Source: Bradyrhizobium sp. 199 (GTDB lineage Bacteria > Pseudomonadota > Alphaproteobacteria > Rhizobiales > Xanthobacteraceae). From it: 64,000 nt of DNA. Below the pieces are notes generated by a model. That model searched no databases. It had not been told where the DNA came from and saw nothing but the letters and a program-made list of their open reading frames with translations. How positions within the stretch are numbered: position 1 is the first letter of the stretch; every line of letters starts with the position of its first letter. Positions 54,440 through 63,258 of this stretch are shown here, one piece after another. The stretch is from contig NZ_JADPJI010000005.1 of assembly GCF_023073355.1 (NCBI RefSeq), positions 930,001-994,000 on the forward strand, in the 5' to 3' direction. The translations under genes and the position numbers were made by a program.

Positions 54440-54568
54440 CGCTATGCTCCTCCGCTGACTGCTGATTGTTCGTTGCGGCCTTGGTGGGTGAAGTTAGCGC
54501 AAGCGAACGCCTTGTCCTATCGCGCGCTCACATACCGGCCCTGCTTGGGAGCCCTGCTTGGGAGCGGT

Positions 54569-54799
54569 CTAGTCGTGCAGCAGCATGTCATCGAACGCTG
54601 CATCGGCAACCCGCGAGCGGACCGCTATCGCCTGGGCCTCGCTCCTCGTCACACGCGGGTGAAGGCAGGCGCGTTCGCTGTCACGCATCTGCGGCGGCAG
54701 GAGCGTCAGGCCCCAGCCGACCAGAACCAGCGCTGCGAGCCGGATCGCGATCACACCAAGCAACAGCTCCGATCCGCTTATCGTCGTGCGAGTCCTCAT
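54569..54799 (-). CDS. Possible 76-residue membrane protein
   Basis: From ATG 54799, one hydrophobic helix (ELLLGVIAIRLAALVLVGWG) is followed by a polar C-terminal half. The ribosome site is weak and no homology is recognised. An upstream in-frame ATG at 54835 exists. Confidence 0.4.
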   Translation of the reverse strand: MRTRTTISGSELLLGVIAIRLAALVLVGWGLTLLPPQMRDSERACLHPRVTRSEAQAIAVRSRVADAAFDDMLLHD

Positions 54800-54940
54800 G
54801 CCCGCGAGCCTGATGCAGGCGGCAGGACCTGACAATCTGGAATTGACGAGCCTTGTCTTCGTCGCAAGCGAAGGCTCGGGCTGATGGCTGTCGGAAAACG
54901 GGCATGCTGGCGGCGGTGGAGACCTCCAGCGTCTGACAGC

Positions 54941-55579
54941 CTAGCCCACGCAATGCCCGAGCAGCTCGGGATGCGCGGCGCAGATGTGATGCGCGCCGGC
55001 GTCCCTGAGCTCGGCCTCGCTGCCATAGCCGTAGAGCACGCCGATGGCGGTCATGCCGTTGGTGCGGGCGCCGATGACGTCGTGGCTGCGGTCGCCGATC
55101 ATGATCGCGCTGCTCGCATCGGCCATGGTCTCGTTGAGCGCGTAGCGCAGCAGGTCGCGCTTGTCGACGCGCGTGCCGTCGAGCTCGGAGCCGAACACAC
55201 GCTCGAAGTAGGGCTTGAGGCCGAAATGATCGACGATGCGGGTGGCGTAGACCGCGGGCTTGCTGGTCGCCACGAACATGCGCGGCGTGGTCGCGGCCAG
55301 CGTCGTCAGGGTGTCCACGATGCCCGCATAGGCCTCGTTCTCGAACAGGCCGATATCGCTGAAGCGCTCGCGATAGAGCAGCAGCGCGCGGTCGGCGAGT
55401 TCATCGGTTCCGGTGAGCTTCTTCAGGCTGGCATGCAGCGGCGGCCCGATGCACCAGGTCAGCTCGTCCTCGCTTGGTACTGCAACGTCCAGCCGCTCCA
55501 GCGCATACTGGATCGAGCGAGTGATCCCCGGCTTCGGGTTCGTGAGTGTGCCGTCGAGATCAAAAAAGATTGTCACCAT
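54941..55579 (-). CDS. HAD family phosphatase (phosphoglycolate-phosphatase-like)
   Basis: 212 residues from ATG 55579. The HAD motifs are visible: I FFDLDGTLTN (nucleophile Asp), II FVATSKP, III KRDLLRYAL and IV MIGDRSHDVIGA. The helical cap between I and II is subclass I, as in Gph and 5'-nucleotidase-like HADs. The substrate is not determinable. Divergent from the transglycosylase gene. Confidence 0.9.
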   Translation of the reverse strand: MVTIFFDLDGTLTNPKPGITRSIQYALERLDVAVPSEDELTWCIGPPLHASLKKLTGTDELADRALLLYRERFSDIGLFENEAYAGIVDTLTTLAATTPRMFVATSKPAVYATRIVDHFGLKPYFERVFGSELDGTRVDKRDLLRYALNETMADASSAIMIGDRSHDVIGARTNGMTAIGVLYGYGSEAELRDAGAHHICAAHPELLGHCVG

Positions 55580-55668
55580 TCGGGCGAGACCTGCGTTGAT
55601 ACTGCCGTCTTTTGCTAGTTGGCTGGGGTTCCAAGTCAAGGTCCGATTTGTCCGATAGCGCCAGTGCC

Positions 55669-56622
55669 ATGCGATTAGCTCAGGTTATTGCTGTCTTGTG
55701 CCAGGCCCTCGTGCTGTCGCCGACGCTCGCGGAGGAGACGCTGCCGCCCGTCGCGCCTCCGAAGGCGGAGGAGCCCGCCAAGCCCGCGGAGAAGCCAGCT
55801 GACGCGCGCGCGAGCGATGCGCGGGAGTCGATCTGCCTGATAGTGGAGGCGGCCGCGCGCGATGCCAACCTTCCGCTGGAATTCTTCGCCCGGGTGATCT
55901 GGCAGGAGAGCCGCTTCCAGGCCGATGCGGTAGGCCCCACGACACGCAGCGGCGAGCACGCGCAGGGGATCGCGCAATTCATGCCGGGCACGGCAAGCGA
56001 GCGCGGGCTGCTCAATCCGTTCAATCCGGTGCAGGCGTTGCCGAAATCGGCAGAATTTCTCAACGAGCTGCGCAACCAGTTCGGCAATCTCGGCCTTGCG
56101 GCGGCCGCCTACAATGCCGGCCCGCGGCGCGTGCAGGAATGGCTCGCCGGCACCGGGGGCATGCCGGAGCAGACCCGCAACTACGTCTTCGCCATCACCG
56201 GCACGAGCGTCGATGCCTGGGCCAAGGCCGGCAGCACCGGCAAGGGACCGCCGAGTTCGCCGCCGACGAGCTGCCGTGACCTGATGGCGCTGCTCAAGCG
56301 CGCGCCGAATGCCTTCGTCGCCGAGCTCGAGCAGCATGTGGAGCTTGCGGCCGCAAAGGCCTGGGGCGTCCAGCTCGCCGCCGGCTTCGACCGCAACAGG
56401 GCGCTGGCGATGTACTCCCGCGCCGTGACGCGACTCAGCCCGGTGATTGGCGAGCGCGATCCGAGCCTGCTGTCATCCGTGATGCGCAGCCGCGGCACGC
56501 GCGCGTTCTATCAGGTGCGCATCGGCACTGAGACGCGCAGCGAAGCGGATGATTTGTGCACCCGGATCAGGAAGGCGGGTGGTGCGTGCTTCGTGCTGAG
56601 GAACAAGGGTGTGACGGGGTAG
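55669..56622 (+). CDS. Exported lytic transglycosylase (SLT family)
   Basis: 317 residues from ATG 55669. Signal peptide (about 1-22, ending TLAEE), Pro/Ala/Glu-rich linker, SLT domain (about 60-190) with catalytic Glu in VIWQESRFQADAVG, GIAQFMPGTASERG and AAYNAGPRRVQEWL. The C-terminus (about 280-317, YQVRIGTETRSEADDLCTRI) resembles a SPOR-like peptidoglycan-binding repeat. It cleaves glycan strands with 1,6-anhydro ends. Confidence 0.88.
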   Translation: MRLAQVIAVLCQALVLSPTLAEETLPPVAPPKAEEPAKPAEKPADARASDARESICLIVEAAARDANLPLEFFARVIWQESRFQADAVGPTTRSGEHAQGIAQFMPGTASERGLLNPFNPVQALPKSAEFLNELRNQFGNLGLAAAAYNAGPRRVQEWLAGTGGMPEQTRNYVFAITGTSVDAWAKAGSTGKGPPSSPPTSCRDLMALLKRAPNAFVAELEQHVELAAAKAWGVQLAAGFDRNRALAMYSRAVTRLSPVIGERDPSLLSSVMRSRGTRAFYQVRIGTETRSEADDLCTRIRKAGGACFVLRNKGVTG

Positions 56623-56645
56623 GGTCGCACTCCTCTCCTTTCCGG

Positions 56646-56766
56646 CATTCCGGGCGATGCGAAGCATCGATCCCGAAATCCATGGGGCCACTGAGATCGT
56701 CGCGAGATGGATTCTCAGGTGCGCAATCGCGCACCATAATTCGCGCTTCGCGCGCCCCGGAATGAC
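56646..56766. repeat. Intergenic palindromic repeat (CATTCCGGG type)
   Basis: Ends CATTCCGGG and CCCCGGAATG are complementary. Inside are GATGCGAAGCATC, AATCCAT / ATGGATT and GGTGCGCAATCGCGCACC palindromes. A cruciform-type element typical of Bradyrhizobium intergenic DNA; it abuts the AzlC gene. Confidence 0.75.
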
Positions 56767-56836
56767 GGCGTTGGGTGTGCCGCGCATGCCAGCCCCGCCG
56801 CGTGCTTCCTTGACGCGAGCCGCCGTCTCGCCCGTT

Positions 56837-57613
56837 ATGCGGGCACGATTCCGCAACCCGGCCAAAGCTCCCGTGGCGCTTCCTCCGCTCGATTCACCGC
56901 AATGGAATAGCCGCTGGCTTGCCTTCGGCTGGGGCCTGCGCTCGATCACGCAGACGATCCTCACCATCGTGTTGTTCGTGACCTATCTCGGTATTGGCGC
57001 GCTCGCCCATGACACCCATTTCAGCCTGGCCTGGGCGCTCGCCTCGACACTGTTCGTCTGGGCGGGGCCGGCGCAGATCATCCTGATCACCACGCTCGGC
57101 TCCGGCGCCACCATCATTCAGTCGGCGATTGCAGTCACGGTCAGCGCGATCCGTCTGTTTCCGATGGTTGTCTCGGTGCTGCCTCTGATGCGCACACAGG
57201 CGACCAGACGGCGCGAGTTGATCTTTGCCGCGCACCTCACCGCGGTGACGCTGTGGGTCGAATGCCACCGCTTCCTGCCGCTTGTGCCACGTGAGCGACG
57301 GATCGCCTTCGTTCATGGGCTCGGCTGTGGCCTCGTCTCGGTGTGCCTCGTCGCCAACACGGTCGGCTATTTCCTCGCCGCCAATCTGACGCAGACGCTC
57401 GGAGCCGCGATCCTGCTGCTGACGCCGCTGTCCTTCCTGTTCTCGACGGCGCGCAACAGCCGCGAGGTCGCCGATGTCGTGGCGCTCGTGCTGGGCATAT
57501 TGCTGTATCCGCTAGCCGCGAAAATGAACTCCGGCGTCGATATCCTGGTCAGTGGGGTGGTGGCCGGCACGATCGCCTATGGAGTGCATTGGTGGCGACA
57601 GGTGCGCGCATGA
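56837..57613 (+). CDS. azlC: AzlC family branched-chain amino acid exporter subunit
   Basis: 258 residues from ATG 56837 (upstream in-frame ATGs at 56762 and 56786 are alternatives). About seven hydrophobic helices, with the AzlC pattern FSLAWALASTLFVWAGPAQIILI, SAIRLFPMVVSVLPLM and LTAVTLWVECHRFLP. With AzlD it forms a two-component exporter of branched-chain amino acids. azlD overlaps its stop (ATGA). Confidence 0.88.
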   Translation: MRARFRNPAKAPVALPPLDSPQWNSRWLAFGWGLRSITQTILTIVLFVTYLGIGALAHDTHFSLAWALASTLFVWAGPAQIILITTLGSGATIIQSAIAVTVSAIRLFPMVVSVLPLMRTQATRRRELIFAAHLTAVTLWVECHRFLPLVPRERRIAFVHGLGCGLVSVCLVANTVGYFLAANLTQTLGAAILLLTPLSFLFSTARNSREVADVVALVLGILLYPLAAKMNSGVDILVSGVVAGTIAYGVHWWRQVRA

Positions 57614-57960
57614 GCTTTGCGCAAGCGATCGGCGACTGGCATGCGCTGGCGGTGCTGTTCGTCGCCGGTGTCGTTCCCAACCAGATATGGCGCATGCTGG
57701 GCCTGTGGTTCGGCGGCGGCATCGATGAAGGCTCCGAACTGCTGGTCTGGGTGCGGGCGGTTGCGACCGCGATCCTCGCCGGCGTCATCGCCCAGATCGT
57801 GGTCGAGCCTCCAGGCGCGCTTGCCAGCGTGCCTGATGTCCTGCGCTATGGCGCGGTAGCGGCCGGCCTCGTCGCCTTCCTGCTGGCCCGCCGCTCGATC
57901 TTTGCGGGCGTGGTGACCGGCGAAGTCTTCATGCTGGCCGGCAAGTGGTGGTTGGGCTAA
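57610..57960 (+). CDS. azlD: AzlD family transporter subunit
   Basis: 116 residues, four hydrophobic helices: ALAVLFVAGVVPNQIWRMLG, LVWVRAVATAILAGVIAQIVV, YGAVAAGLVAFLLARRSI and a short fourth. It is the small partner of AzlC, coupled by a four-base overlap. trmO follows 32 bases downstream. Confidence 0.88.
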   Translation: MSFAQAIGDWHALAVLFVAGVVPNQIWRMLGLWFGGGIDEGSELLVWVRAVATAILAGVIAQIVVEPPGALASVPDVLRYGAVAAGLVAFLLARRSIFAGVVTGEVFMLAGKWWLG

Positions 57961-57992
57961 AACCGCCGGCGAACAGCTGAGGAACAGGAAAT

Positions 57993-58484
57993 ATGGTTCG
58001 CGAACAGGAGCTCCGCGAGGGCGAGGTCGCCATCGAGCTGCCACCGACGCAAGATGCCGGCCTCGTCTTCATCGGCCGGATCCGCACGCCCTGGGCGTCG
58101 CGGCTGGAGACGCCGCGGCAGGGACGTCAGGATGGTCCGGTGTGCCGCCTCGAGATCTTCGAGCCGTTCGTACCCGCCATCAAGGGCGTCGATTTCTACA
58201 GCAATCTCGAAGTGCTCTACTGGCTCGACCAGTCGCGCCGCGACATCGTTTTGCAAAGCCCGAAGAACAACGAGAAAACCCGCGGCACCTTTTCGCTGCG
58301 CTCGCCGGTGCGTCCCAATCCGATCGGAACATCGATCGTGAAGCTGGTCGGCATCGAGGGCAACGCGATCCTGGTGCGCGGGCTCGACTGTCTCGACAAC
58401 ACGCCGCTGATCGACATCAAGCCGGATCGTTGCGAGTTCACGCCGCTGGCAGCGCCGCAGAAGGGTGATTTCGAGACGGAGTAG
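57993..58484 (+). CDS. trmO: tRNA m6t6A37 methyltransferase TrmO (TsaA/YaeB family)
   Basis: 163 residues, the TsaA-type domain: FIGRIRTPW, EIFEPFVPAIKGVDFYSNLEVLYWL, LRSPVRPNPIGTSIVKLVGI and LVRGLDCLDNTPLIDIKPD. TrmO N6-methylates t6A37 in tRNA-Thr using SAM. The C-terminal domain of the E. coli protein (about 235 residues) is absent, as in many short homologues. Convergent with the HIT gene. Confidence 0.88.
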   Translation: MVREQELREGEVAIELPPTQDAGLVFIGRIRTPWASRLETPRQGRQDGPVCRLEIFEPFVPAIKGVDFYSNLEVLYWLDQSRRDIVLQSPKNNEKTRGTFSLRSPVRPNPIGTSIVKLVGIEGNAILVRGLDCLDNTPLIDIKPDRCEFTPLAAPQKGDFETE

Positions 58485-58500
58485 GGCTACGAACGCAGAT

Positions 58501-58929
58501 CTACCCCGCCTTCAACGCCGCGATCAGCTTCGCCGCATTCTCTTCCAGCACCTTGGCGTCTTCCTTGCGGCTGGCGGGCGGCAGCATCGCCACGCCATCG
58601 TGGCGCGGCATCACGTGCATGTGCAGGTGAAACACCACCTGTCCGCCGGCGGCCTCGTTGAACTGCTGCACCGTGATGCCGTCGGCGTTGAAGGCCTTCA
58701 TTGCGGCGGCCGCGATCTTGTGCGCGCCGCGGGCGACATGGGCGTAATCGTCGGGCTTGATGTCGAGAATGTTGCGGGCAGGGGCCTTCGGGATCACCAA
58801 CGTGTGGCCAGGCACGCGCGGCATGATGTCGAGGAACGCGAAGACGTGCTCGTTCTCGTAGACCTTGGCGCAGGGCAGCTCGCCGCGCAGAATCTTCGCG
58901 AAGATATTATTGGTGTCGTAGGCGGTCAT
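58501..58929 (-). CDS. HIT family hydrolase
   Basis: 142 residues. Histidine triad HLHMHVMPR near residues 97-105, plus IFAKILRGELPCAKVYENEHVFAFLDI. It hydrolyses nucleoside phosphoramidates or dinucleotides (Hint-like). Last gene of a minus-strand run of four. Confidence 0.93.
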   Translation of the reverse strand: MTAYDTNNIFAKILRGELPCAKVYENEHVFAFLDIMPRVPGHTLVIPKAPARNILDIKPDDYAHVARGAHKIAAAAMKAFNADGITVQQFNEAAGGQVVFHLHMHVMPRHDGVAMLPPASRKEDAKVLEENAAKLIAALKAG

Positions 58930-58979
58930 GACGGCTCCCTCAGGATTTTGCGCTTACTGTCACCAGCCACGGCGAGGCG

Positions 58980-60236
58980 TCAAGGCGCCTCGTCGATGCC
59001 TTTGCGAAACGGGCCGAGCTCGGCGAGCTCCCGTCCGGCTTCCGCGACATAGGCGCGCTCTCGCTTGAGATAATCGTCGATGGCGCGGCGCAGGCCGGGA
59101 TCGGCGATGAAGTGAGCCGAATGCGTGGTGCGCGGCAGGTAGCCACGCGCGATCTTGTGCTCGCCTTGCGCGCCGGCCTCGACATGCTTCAGGCCGCGAC
59201 TGATCGCGAAATCGATCGCCTGGTAATAGCAGACCTCGAAATGCAGAAAAGGATGATGCTCGACCGCGCCCCAGTTGCGGCCGAACAGCGTGTCCGCGCC
59301 GATGAAGTTGATCGCGCCCGCGATCCATCGAGCGTTGCGGCGGGCCATCACCAGCAGCACGTCCTCGCTCATGGTCTCGCCGATCAGGGAGAAGAACTCG
59401 CGTGTTAAATACGGGCGCCCCCATTTGCGCGAGCCGGTCTCCATGTAGAACATGAAGAAAGCATCCCAGGCGTCCTCGGTGATGTCCTTGCCTGTGAGCC
59501 AGTGGATGGTGGTCCCTGCGGCAAGCGCATCGCGCCGCTCGCGCTTGATCGACTTGCGGTGGCGTGAATTCAGCGTCGCCAGGAAGTCGTCGAAGCTCGC
59601 AAAGCCTTCGTTGTGCCAATGGAACTGCTGGTCGGTGCGCTGAAGGAAGCCGTGCTCGGCGAGCAGTTTCCATTCGGCCTCGCGCGCGAAGGTGACGTGC
59701 ACAGAGGATGCCTTGCTGTCGCCGCACAGCGCCACCAGCCCGCTCGCCAGCGCTTCCATGATGCGTTCGCGATCGACGCCGTCGCGGACCAGCAGCCGCG
59801 GCCCGGTTGCCGGTGTGAAGGGAACCGAGACCTGGAGCTTTGGATAATAGCGCCCGCCGGCGCGCTCATAGGCATCCGCCCAGCCGCGGTCGAAGACGTA
59901 CTCTCCTTGGGAATGCGATTTCAGATAGCAGGGCACGACGCCGGCGACGCGGCCATCGAGCTTGGCCACGAGATGCCGCGGGCCCCAGCCGGTGCGGATG
60001 GTCGCCGAACCCGATGTCTCGACGGCCGACAGAAATGCGTGCGAGACGAACGGGTTATAGGCGGGTCTTGAGAGGCCGAGGGAATCGCCTGGAACGTCGG
60101 ATGAGGTTCCCGGATCATGCCCGTTGCAGGCCTTCTCGGTGAAGGCCTTGCCGGGATTGGCGCAGGCGTCCCAATCCTCTGGCGATACCTCGCCAATGGA
60201 CGGTACGGCCTCAAGGGTAACGTCGGATGATGCCAT
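58980..60236 (-). CDS. FemAB/GNAT-type acyltransferase (DUF482)
   Basis: 418 residues from ATG 60236. Matches the FemAB-like family (COG3146): NPFVSHAFLSAVETSGSATIRTGWGPRHL, LLAEHGFLQRTDQQFHWHNEGFASFDDFLATLNSRHRKSIKRER and HVEAGAQGEHKIARGYLP. Two GNAT-like folds are expected. The acceptor is unknown; FemAB relatives add amino acids to peptidoglycan or tRNA-derived acyl groups to proteins. An upstream TTG at 60272 is possible. Confidence 0.88.
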   Translation of the reverse strand: MASSDVTLEAVPSIGEVSPEDWDACANPGKAFTEKACNGHDPGTSSDVPGDSLGLSRPAYNPFVSHAFLSAVETSGSATIRTGWGPRHLVAKLDGRVAGVVPCYLKSHSQGEYVFDRGWADAYERAGGRYYPKLQVSVPFTPATGPRLLVRDGVDRERIMEALASGLVALCGDSKASSVHVTFAREAEWKLLAEHGFLQRTDQQFHWHNEGFASFDDFLATLNSRHRKSIKRERRDALAAGTTIHWLTGKDITEDAWDAFFMFYMETGSRKWGRPYLTREFFSLIGETMSEDVLLVMARRNARWIAGAINFIGADTLFGRNWGAVEHHPFLHFEVCYYQAIDFAISRGLKHVEAGAQGEHKIARGYLPRTTHSAHFIADPGLRRAIDDYLKRERAYVAEAGRELAELGPFRKGIDEAP

Positions 60237-60290
60237 CTTGGCCAAGATCGTGCATTGCAGCAGCGACTTCAAGAGTGGGAAACATCAAGC

Positions 60291-61037
60291 CTACGGCACG
60301 AAGCCCTCGAAGATCATCTGATCCGCATGTTGCGCGACCCGTGTTCGCTGCTCGGTCGTGCGCACGGTCCAGCCGAGCAGGGCGCAGCCGAAGACGTTGC
60401 GGGCGATCCAGGGGGCGGGGGTCGGCAGGTCGTCGATCCTGAAGGCGACGAAGTGGGGTTGGGTCTGAAAGCCGTGGCGCAGATGCAGCATGCTGTCGCG
60501 CTGCGCCTGGCTCAGTTTGGCCCAGTAGTCGTCTTCATAGGTCCGCTGCGCCACAATGCCCCGCGGACGGGAGGGCAACAGCTCGCGCAGCGCCAGCACC
60601 TGGTCGGGATCGAACGACATGCCGACGGCGGGGCCGTCATAGGATGCCAGCACCTCGGTCATCCGCTTCACCAGCTTGCGGTCGCCGTCAAAAAGGCTCT
60701 TGACCTCGATCACCAGCGGCACGCGGCCGGCGACGAGAGCGCAGAGGTCGCTGAGCGACATCATCCGCTCAGGGGTGTCCTTGAACCTGATCGCCTTCAA
60801 CTCCGCCGCGGTCCTCTCGACCACCTCGCCGGTCGCCTCGGTGAGGCGGCCGAGGGCATGGTCGTGATGCACCATGGCCTCGCCGTCGGCGGAGAGCTGG
60901 ATATCGACCTCGATCGCGAAATTGCCTGCGATTGCAGCCTGCACCGCGCCCGGCATGTTCTCGACGATGCCGCGAGAGATGTCATGCAGGCCGCGATGGG
61001 CGACCGGCCGGGCTGTCAGCCAATCAGGAGCGCGCAT
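60291..61037 (-). CDS. Glycerophosphodiester phosphodiesterase
   Basis: 248 residues from ATG 61037. The GDPD barrel has AHRGLHDI (catalytic His), NMPGAVQAAIAGNFAIEVDIQLSADGEAMVHHD (metal Glu/Asp and second His) and VPLVIEVKSL. There is no signal peptide, so it is a cytoplasmic UgpQ-like enzyme releasing glycerol-3-phosphate. It starts five bases after the RidA stop. Confidence 0.92.
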   Translation of the reverse strand: MRAPDWLTARPVAHRGLHDISRGIVENMPGAVQAAIAGNFAIEVDIQLSADGEAMVHHDHALGRLTEATGEVVERTAAELKAIRFKDTPERMMSLSDLCALVAGRVPLVIEVKSLFDGDRKLVKRMTEVLASYDGPAVGMSFDPDQVLALRELLPSRPRGIVAQRTYEDDYWAKLSQAQRDSMLHLRHGFQTQPHFVAFRIDDLPTPAPWIARNVFGCALLGWTVRTTEQRTRVAQHADQMIFEGFVP

Positions 61038-61042
61038 GCGCG

Positions 61043-61510
61043 TCAGGCGACCTCGAACACGCCGTCGACCTCGACCGCCGCATCGGCGGGCAGCGAGGCG
61101 ACCCCGACGGTGGTGCGGGCATGGCGGCCCTTGTCGCCGAAGGCCGCGACCATCAGATCGGAGGCACCGTTGAGCACCTTCGGCCCGTCCAGGAAGTCCG
61201 GGGCCGAGTTGATGAAGCCGCCGAGGCGCACCACGCGCACCACCTTGTCGAGATCGCCGAGCGCCGCCTTGACCTGGGCAAGCAGGTTGACCGCGCAGCC
61301 GCGTGCGGCCGCCGCGCCGTCCTCGATCGAGACGCCGGCACCCAGCTTGCCCTTGGCGATCAGCTTGCCGGCGGGGTCGAAACAGACTTGGCCGGAGACG
61401 AACAGCAGATGACCGGTGCGCACGAACGGGACGTAATTGGCGACGGGGGTGGGGGCCTCGTGCAGGTTGATGCCCTGTTCCGCCAGCTTTTGCTCGACCG
61501 TGCCCGCCAT
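61043..61510 (-). CDS. RidA family protein (long subtype)
   Basis: 155 residues from ATG 61510 (GAGG upstream). The RidA/YjgF chorismate-mutase-like fold has VPFVRTGHLLFVSGQVCFDPAG, LAQVKAALGDLDKVVRVVRLGGFIN and GRHARTTVGVASLPADAAVEVDGVFEV. The catalytic Arg of archetypal enamine/imine deaminases sits in HARTTVG. First gene of a minus-strand operon with the glycerophosphodiesterase. A second RidA lies at 62784. Confidence 0.9.
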   Translation of the reverse strand: MAGTVEQKLAEQGINLHEAPTPVANYVPFVRTGHLLFVSGQVCFDPAGKLIAKGKLGAGVSIEDGAAAARGCAVNLLAQVKAALGDLDKVVRVVRLGGFINSAPDFLDGPKVLNGASDLMVAAFGDKGRHARTTVGVASLPADAAVEVDGVFEVA

Positions 61511-61756
61511 GTCCGACCTCGTGTCCAGAAAACATTCGCCCCGGCACGTCCGCAAGGCGCCGGGCGCGCCCTGTTTCGCCCATCGGGCCGCCACATGCAA
61601 GCAACCGGAAGGGGCTGCATTTTGTTGAGGTCGGACGGCAGGTTCGACGCACGGGCCGCAACTTTACGTGAAGCCGCCTCAGTTGCGACGCAATGGAACG
61701 GCCACTAAAATGTCGAATCTGCGCTTCCCAAGGATCTGCGCTTCCAAGGAACAGAC

Positions 61757-62602
61757 ATGGTGCACCTTTTCCGGACTTCGCTCGGTGTGATAGCGTTCGC
61801 GGCGGCCGCGTTCGGTCCCGGCGGCGGGGCCCACGCCGCTAACGGTCCGTTTCTGGCGCACCAAGCGCTCTATGACCTCAGTCTCGTGAAATCGCGCTCC
61901 AACTCCGTCAACAGCGCGCGTGGCCGCATCCTCTACAACTTCACCGGAAGTTCGTGCGAGGGCTATACCTCCGAATTCCGCCAGGTGTCCGAGCTCGACA
62001 GCGGCGAGGGCAAGGTCACGCTCAGCGACCTCCGTTCCAATTCCTGGGAGGACGCGGCCGGCAAGAGCTACCGCTTCAAGATCGAGACGCGCATGAATGA
62101 GGCGGATGCCGGCCGGGTCGACGGCTCGGCCGAGCGCGACGGCGACCACATCAACGTCAAGCTGAAGCTGCCGGCGCCGAAGAGTTTCACCCTCGACGGC
62201 AAGATCGTGTTTCCGACCGAGCAGATCCAGCGCATCATCGCGGCAGCCAACGAAGGCAAGTCGCTGCTCGAGCTCTCCGTCTATGACGGCTCCGACGACG
62301 GCCAGAAGGTCTACAACACGCTGACTGTGATCGGCCAGCCGATCCCCCCTGACCGCGCCGGCTCGCCGGATCCGTCAACCTCCGACGAGCACATGAAATC
62401 GCTCAAGCGCTGGCCGGTCACCGTCAGCTATTTCGACCGCGACGCCCAGCAGAAAGAGGGCGAGCAGACGCCGGTCTACGCGATGGCGTTCGAGCTTTAC
62501 GAGAACGGCGTCTCGCGCCAGCTCGTGCTCGATTACAACGATTTCGTGATTTCGGGCGCGATGGGCAAGTTCGACGTCAAGGACAGCAAGCCCTGTAATT
62601 GA
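61757..62602 (+). CDS. eipB: EipB family cell-envelope integrity protein
   Basis: 281 residues. Signal peptide (about 1-28, ending AHAAN), then a DUF1849/EipB beta-spiral domain: YDLSLVKSRSNSVNSARGRILYNF, GSSCEGYTSEFRQ, SLLELSVYDGSDDGQKVYNTLTVIG and VSRQLVLDYNDFVISGAMGKFDV. Cys near residue 71 and Cys280 match the conserved disulfide described for EipB. A periplasmic protein needed for envelope integrity in Brucella. AAGGAACA precedes the ATG. Confidence 0.92.
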   Translation: MVHLFRTSLGVIAFAAAAFGPGGGAHAANGPFLAHQALYDLSLVKSRSNSVNSARGRILYNFTGSSCEGYTSEFRQVSELDSGEGKVTLSDLRSNSWEDAAGKSYRFKIETRMNEADAGRVDGSAERDGDHINVKLKLPAPKSFTLDGKIVFPTEQIQRIIAAANEGKSLLELSVYDGSDDGQKVYNTLTVIGQPIPPDRAGSPDPSTSDEHMKSLKRWPVTVSYFDRDAQQKEGEQTPVYAMAFELYENGVSRQLVLDYNDFVISGAMGKFDVKDSKPCN

Positions 62603-62618
62603 GGGTTTTTCTTTCTCT

Positions 62619-62704
62619 CGTCATTGCGAGCGAAGCGAAGCAATTCAGACTATTCCCACGGTGGCAGTCTTGATTGCTTCGTCGCTTTGCTCCTCGCAAT
62701 GACG
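62619..62704. repeat. Intergenic palindromic repeat, copy 2
   Basis: CGTCATTGCGAGCGAAGCGAAG ends are complementary to CTTTGCTCCTCGCAATGACG. It is the inverted counterpart of the element at 5613-5700, located downstream of eipB. Confidence 0.8.
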
Positions 62705-62783
62705 AAAGAGATGTTGCGGGCTAGCCCTTAGCGCGCTGTACGGCTACGCTCCCACCCAAGGACAAAACCTCCGGGAGGCAACC

Positions 62784-63185
62784 ATGCCCAAGCTCGATCA
62801 TCTTCGCCCCAGCGGCCTGCATCACAACCCCGCTTATTCCCACGTCGTGACGGCGACCGGTGCGCGGACCATCTACATCTCCGGCCAGGTGTCGGTGGAT
62901 GAAGAGGGGCGCATCGTCGGCGAGGGCGATATTGCTGCACAGACGACGCAGGTGATGCAAAATCTCGGGCATGCGTTGAAGGCGGCGGGCGCGAGCTACG
63001 CCAACATCGTCAAGATCACGACCTTCGTCGTGAACTACAAGCCGGAGCTGCGCCCCCTCATCGGCAAGGCCCGCTCCGCCTTTTTCGAAGGCATGGAGCC
63101 GCCCGCATCTACGCTCGTCGGCGTTTCCGCTCTGGCCGCGCCGGAATGGCTGATTGAGATCGAGGCGGTGGCGGTCGCGGATTGA
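62784..63185 (+). CDS. RidA family protein (short subtype)
   Basis: 133 residues: IYISGQVSVDEEGRIVGEGDIAAQTTQVMQNLGHALKAAGASYANIVKITTFVVN, ending PASTLVGVSALAAPEWLIEIEAVAVA. The canonical catalytic Arg position reads PASTLVG, so Arg is replaced and deaminase activity like archetypal RidA is doubtful. GGGAGGCAACC precedes the ATG. Confidence 0.9.
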   Translation: MPKLDHLRPSGLHHNPAYSHVVTATGARTIYISGQVSVDEEGRIVGEGDIAAQTTQVMQNLGHALKAAGASYANIVKITTFVVNYKPELRPLIGKARSAFFEGMEPPASTLVGVSALAAPEWLIEIEAVAVAD

Positions 63186-63190
63186 GGTGA

Positions 63191-63258
63191 CTGTAGGATG
63201 GGTAGAGCGAAGCGAAACCCATCCTTCTGTTGCACGGAAGGAGCTTGACCCGTCCTAC
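63191..63258. repeat. GTAGGATGGGT-type repeat
   Basis: GGATGGGT-AGAGCGAAGCGAA-ACCCATCC forms a hairpin. The flanks GTAGGA and TCCTAC are complementary. This motif is common between genes in many proteobacteria. Its right end contains the stop of the ACT-domain pseudogene. Confidence 0.7.
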
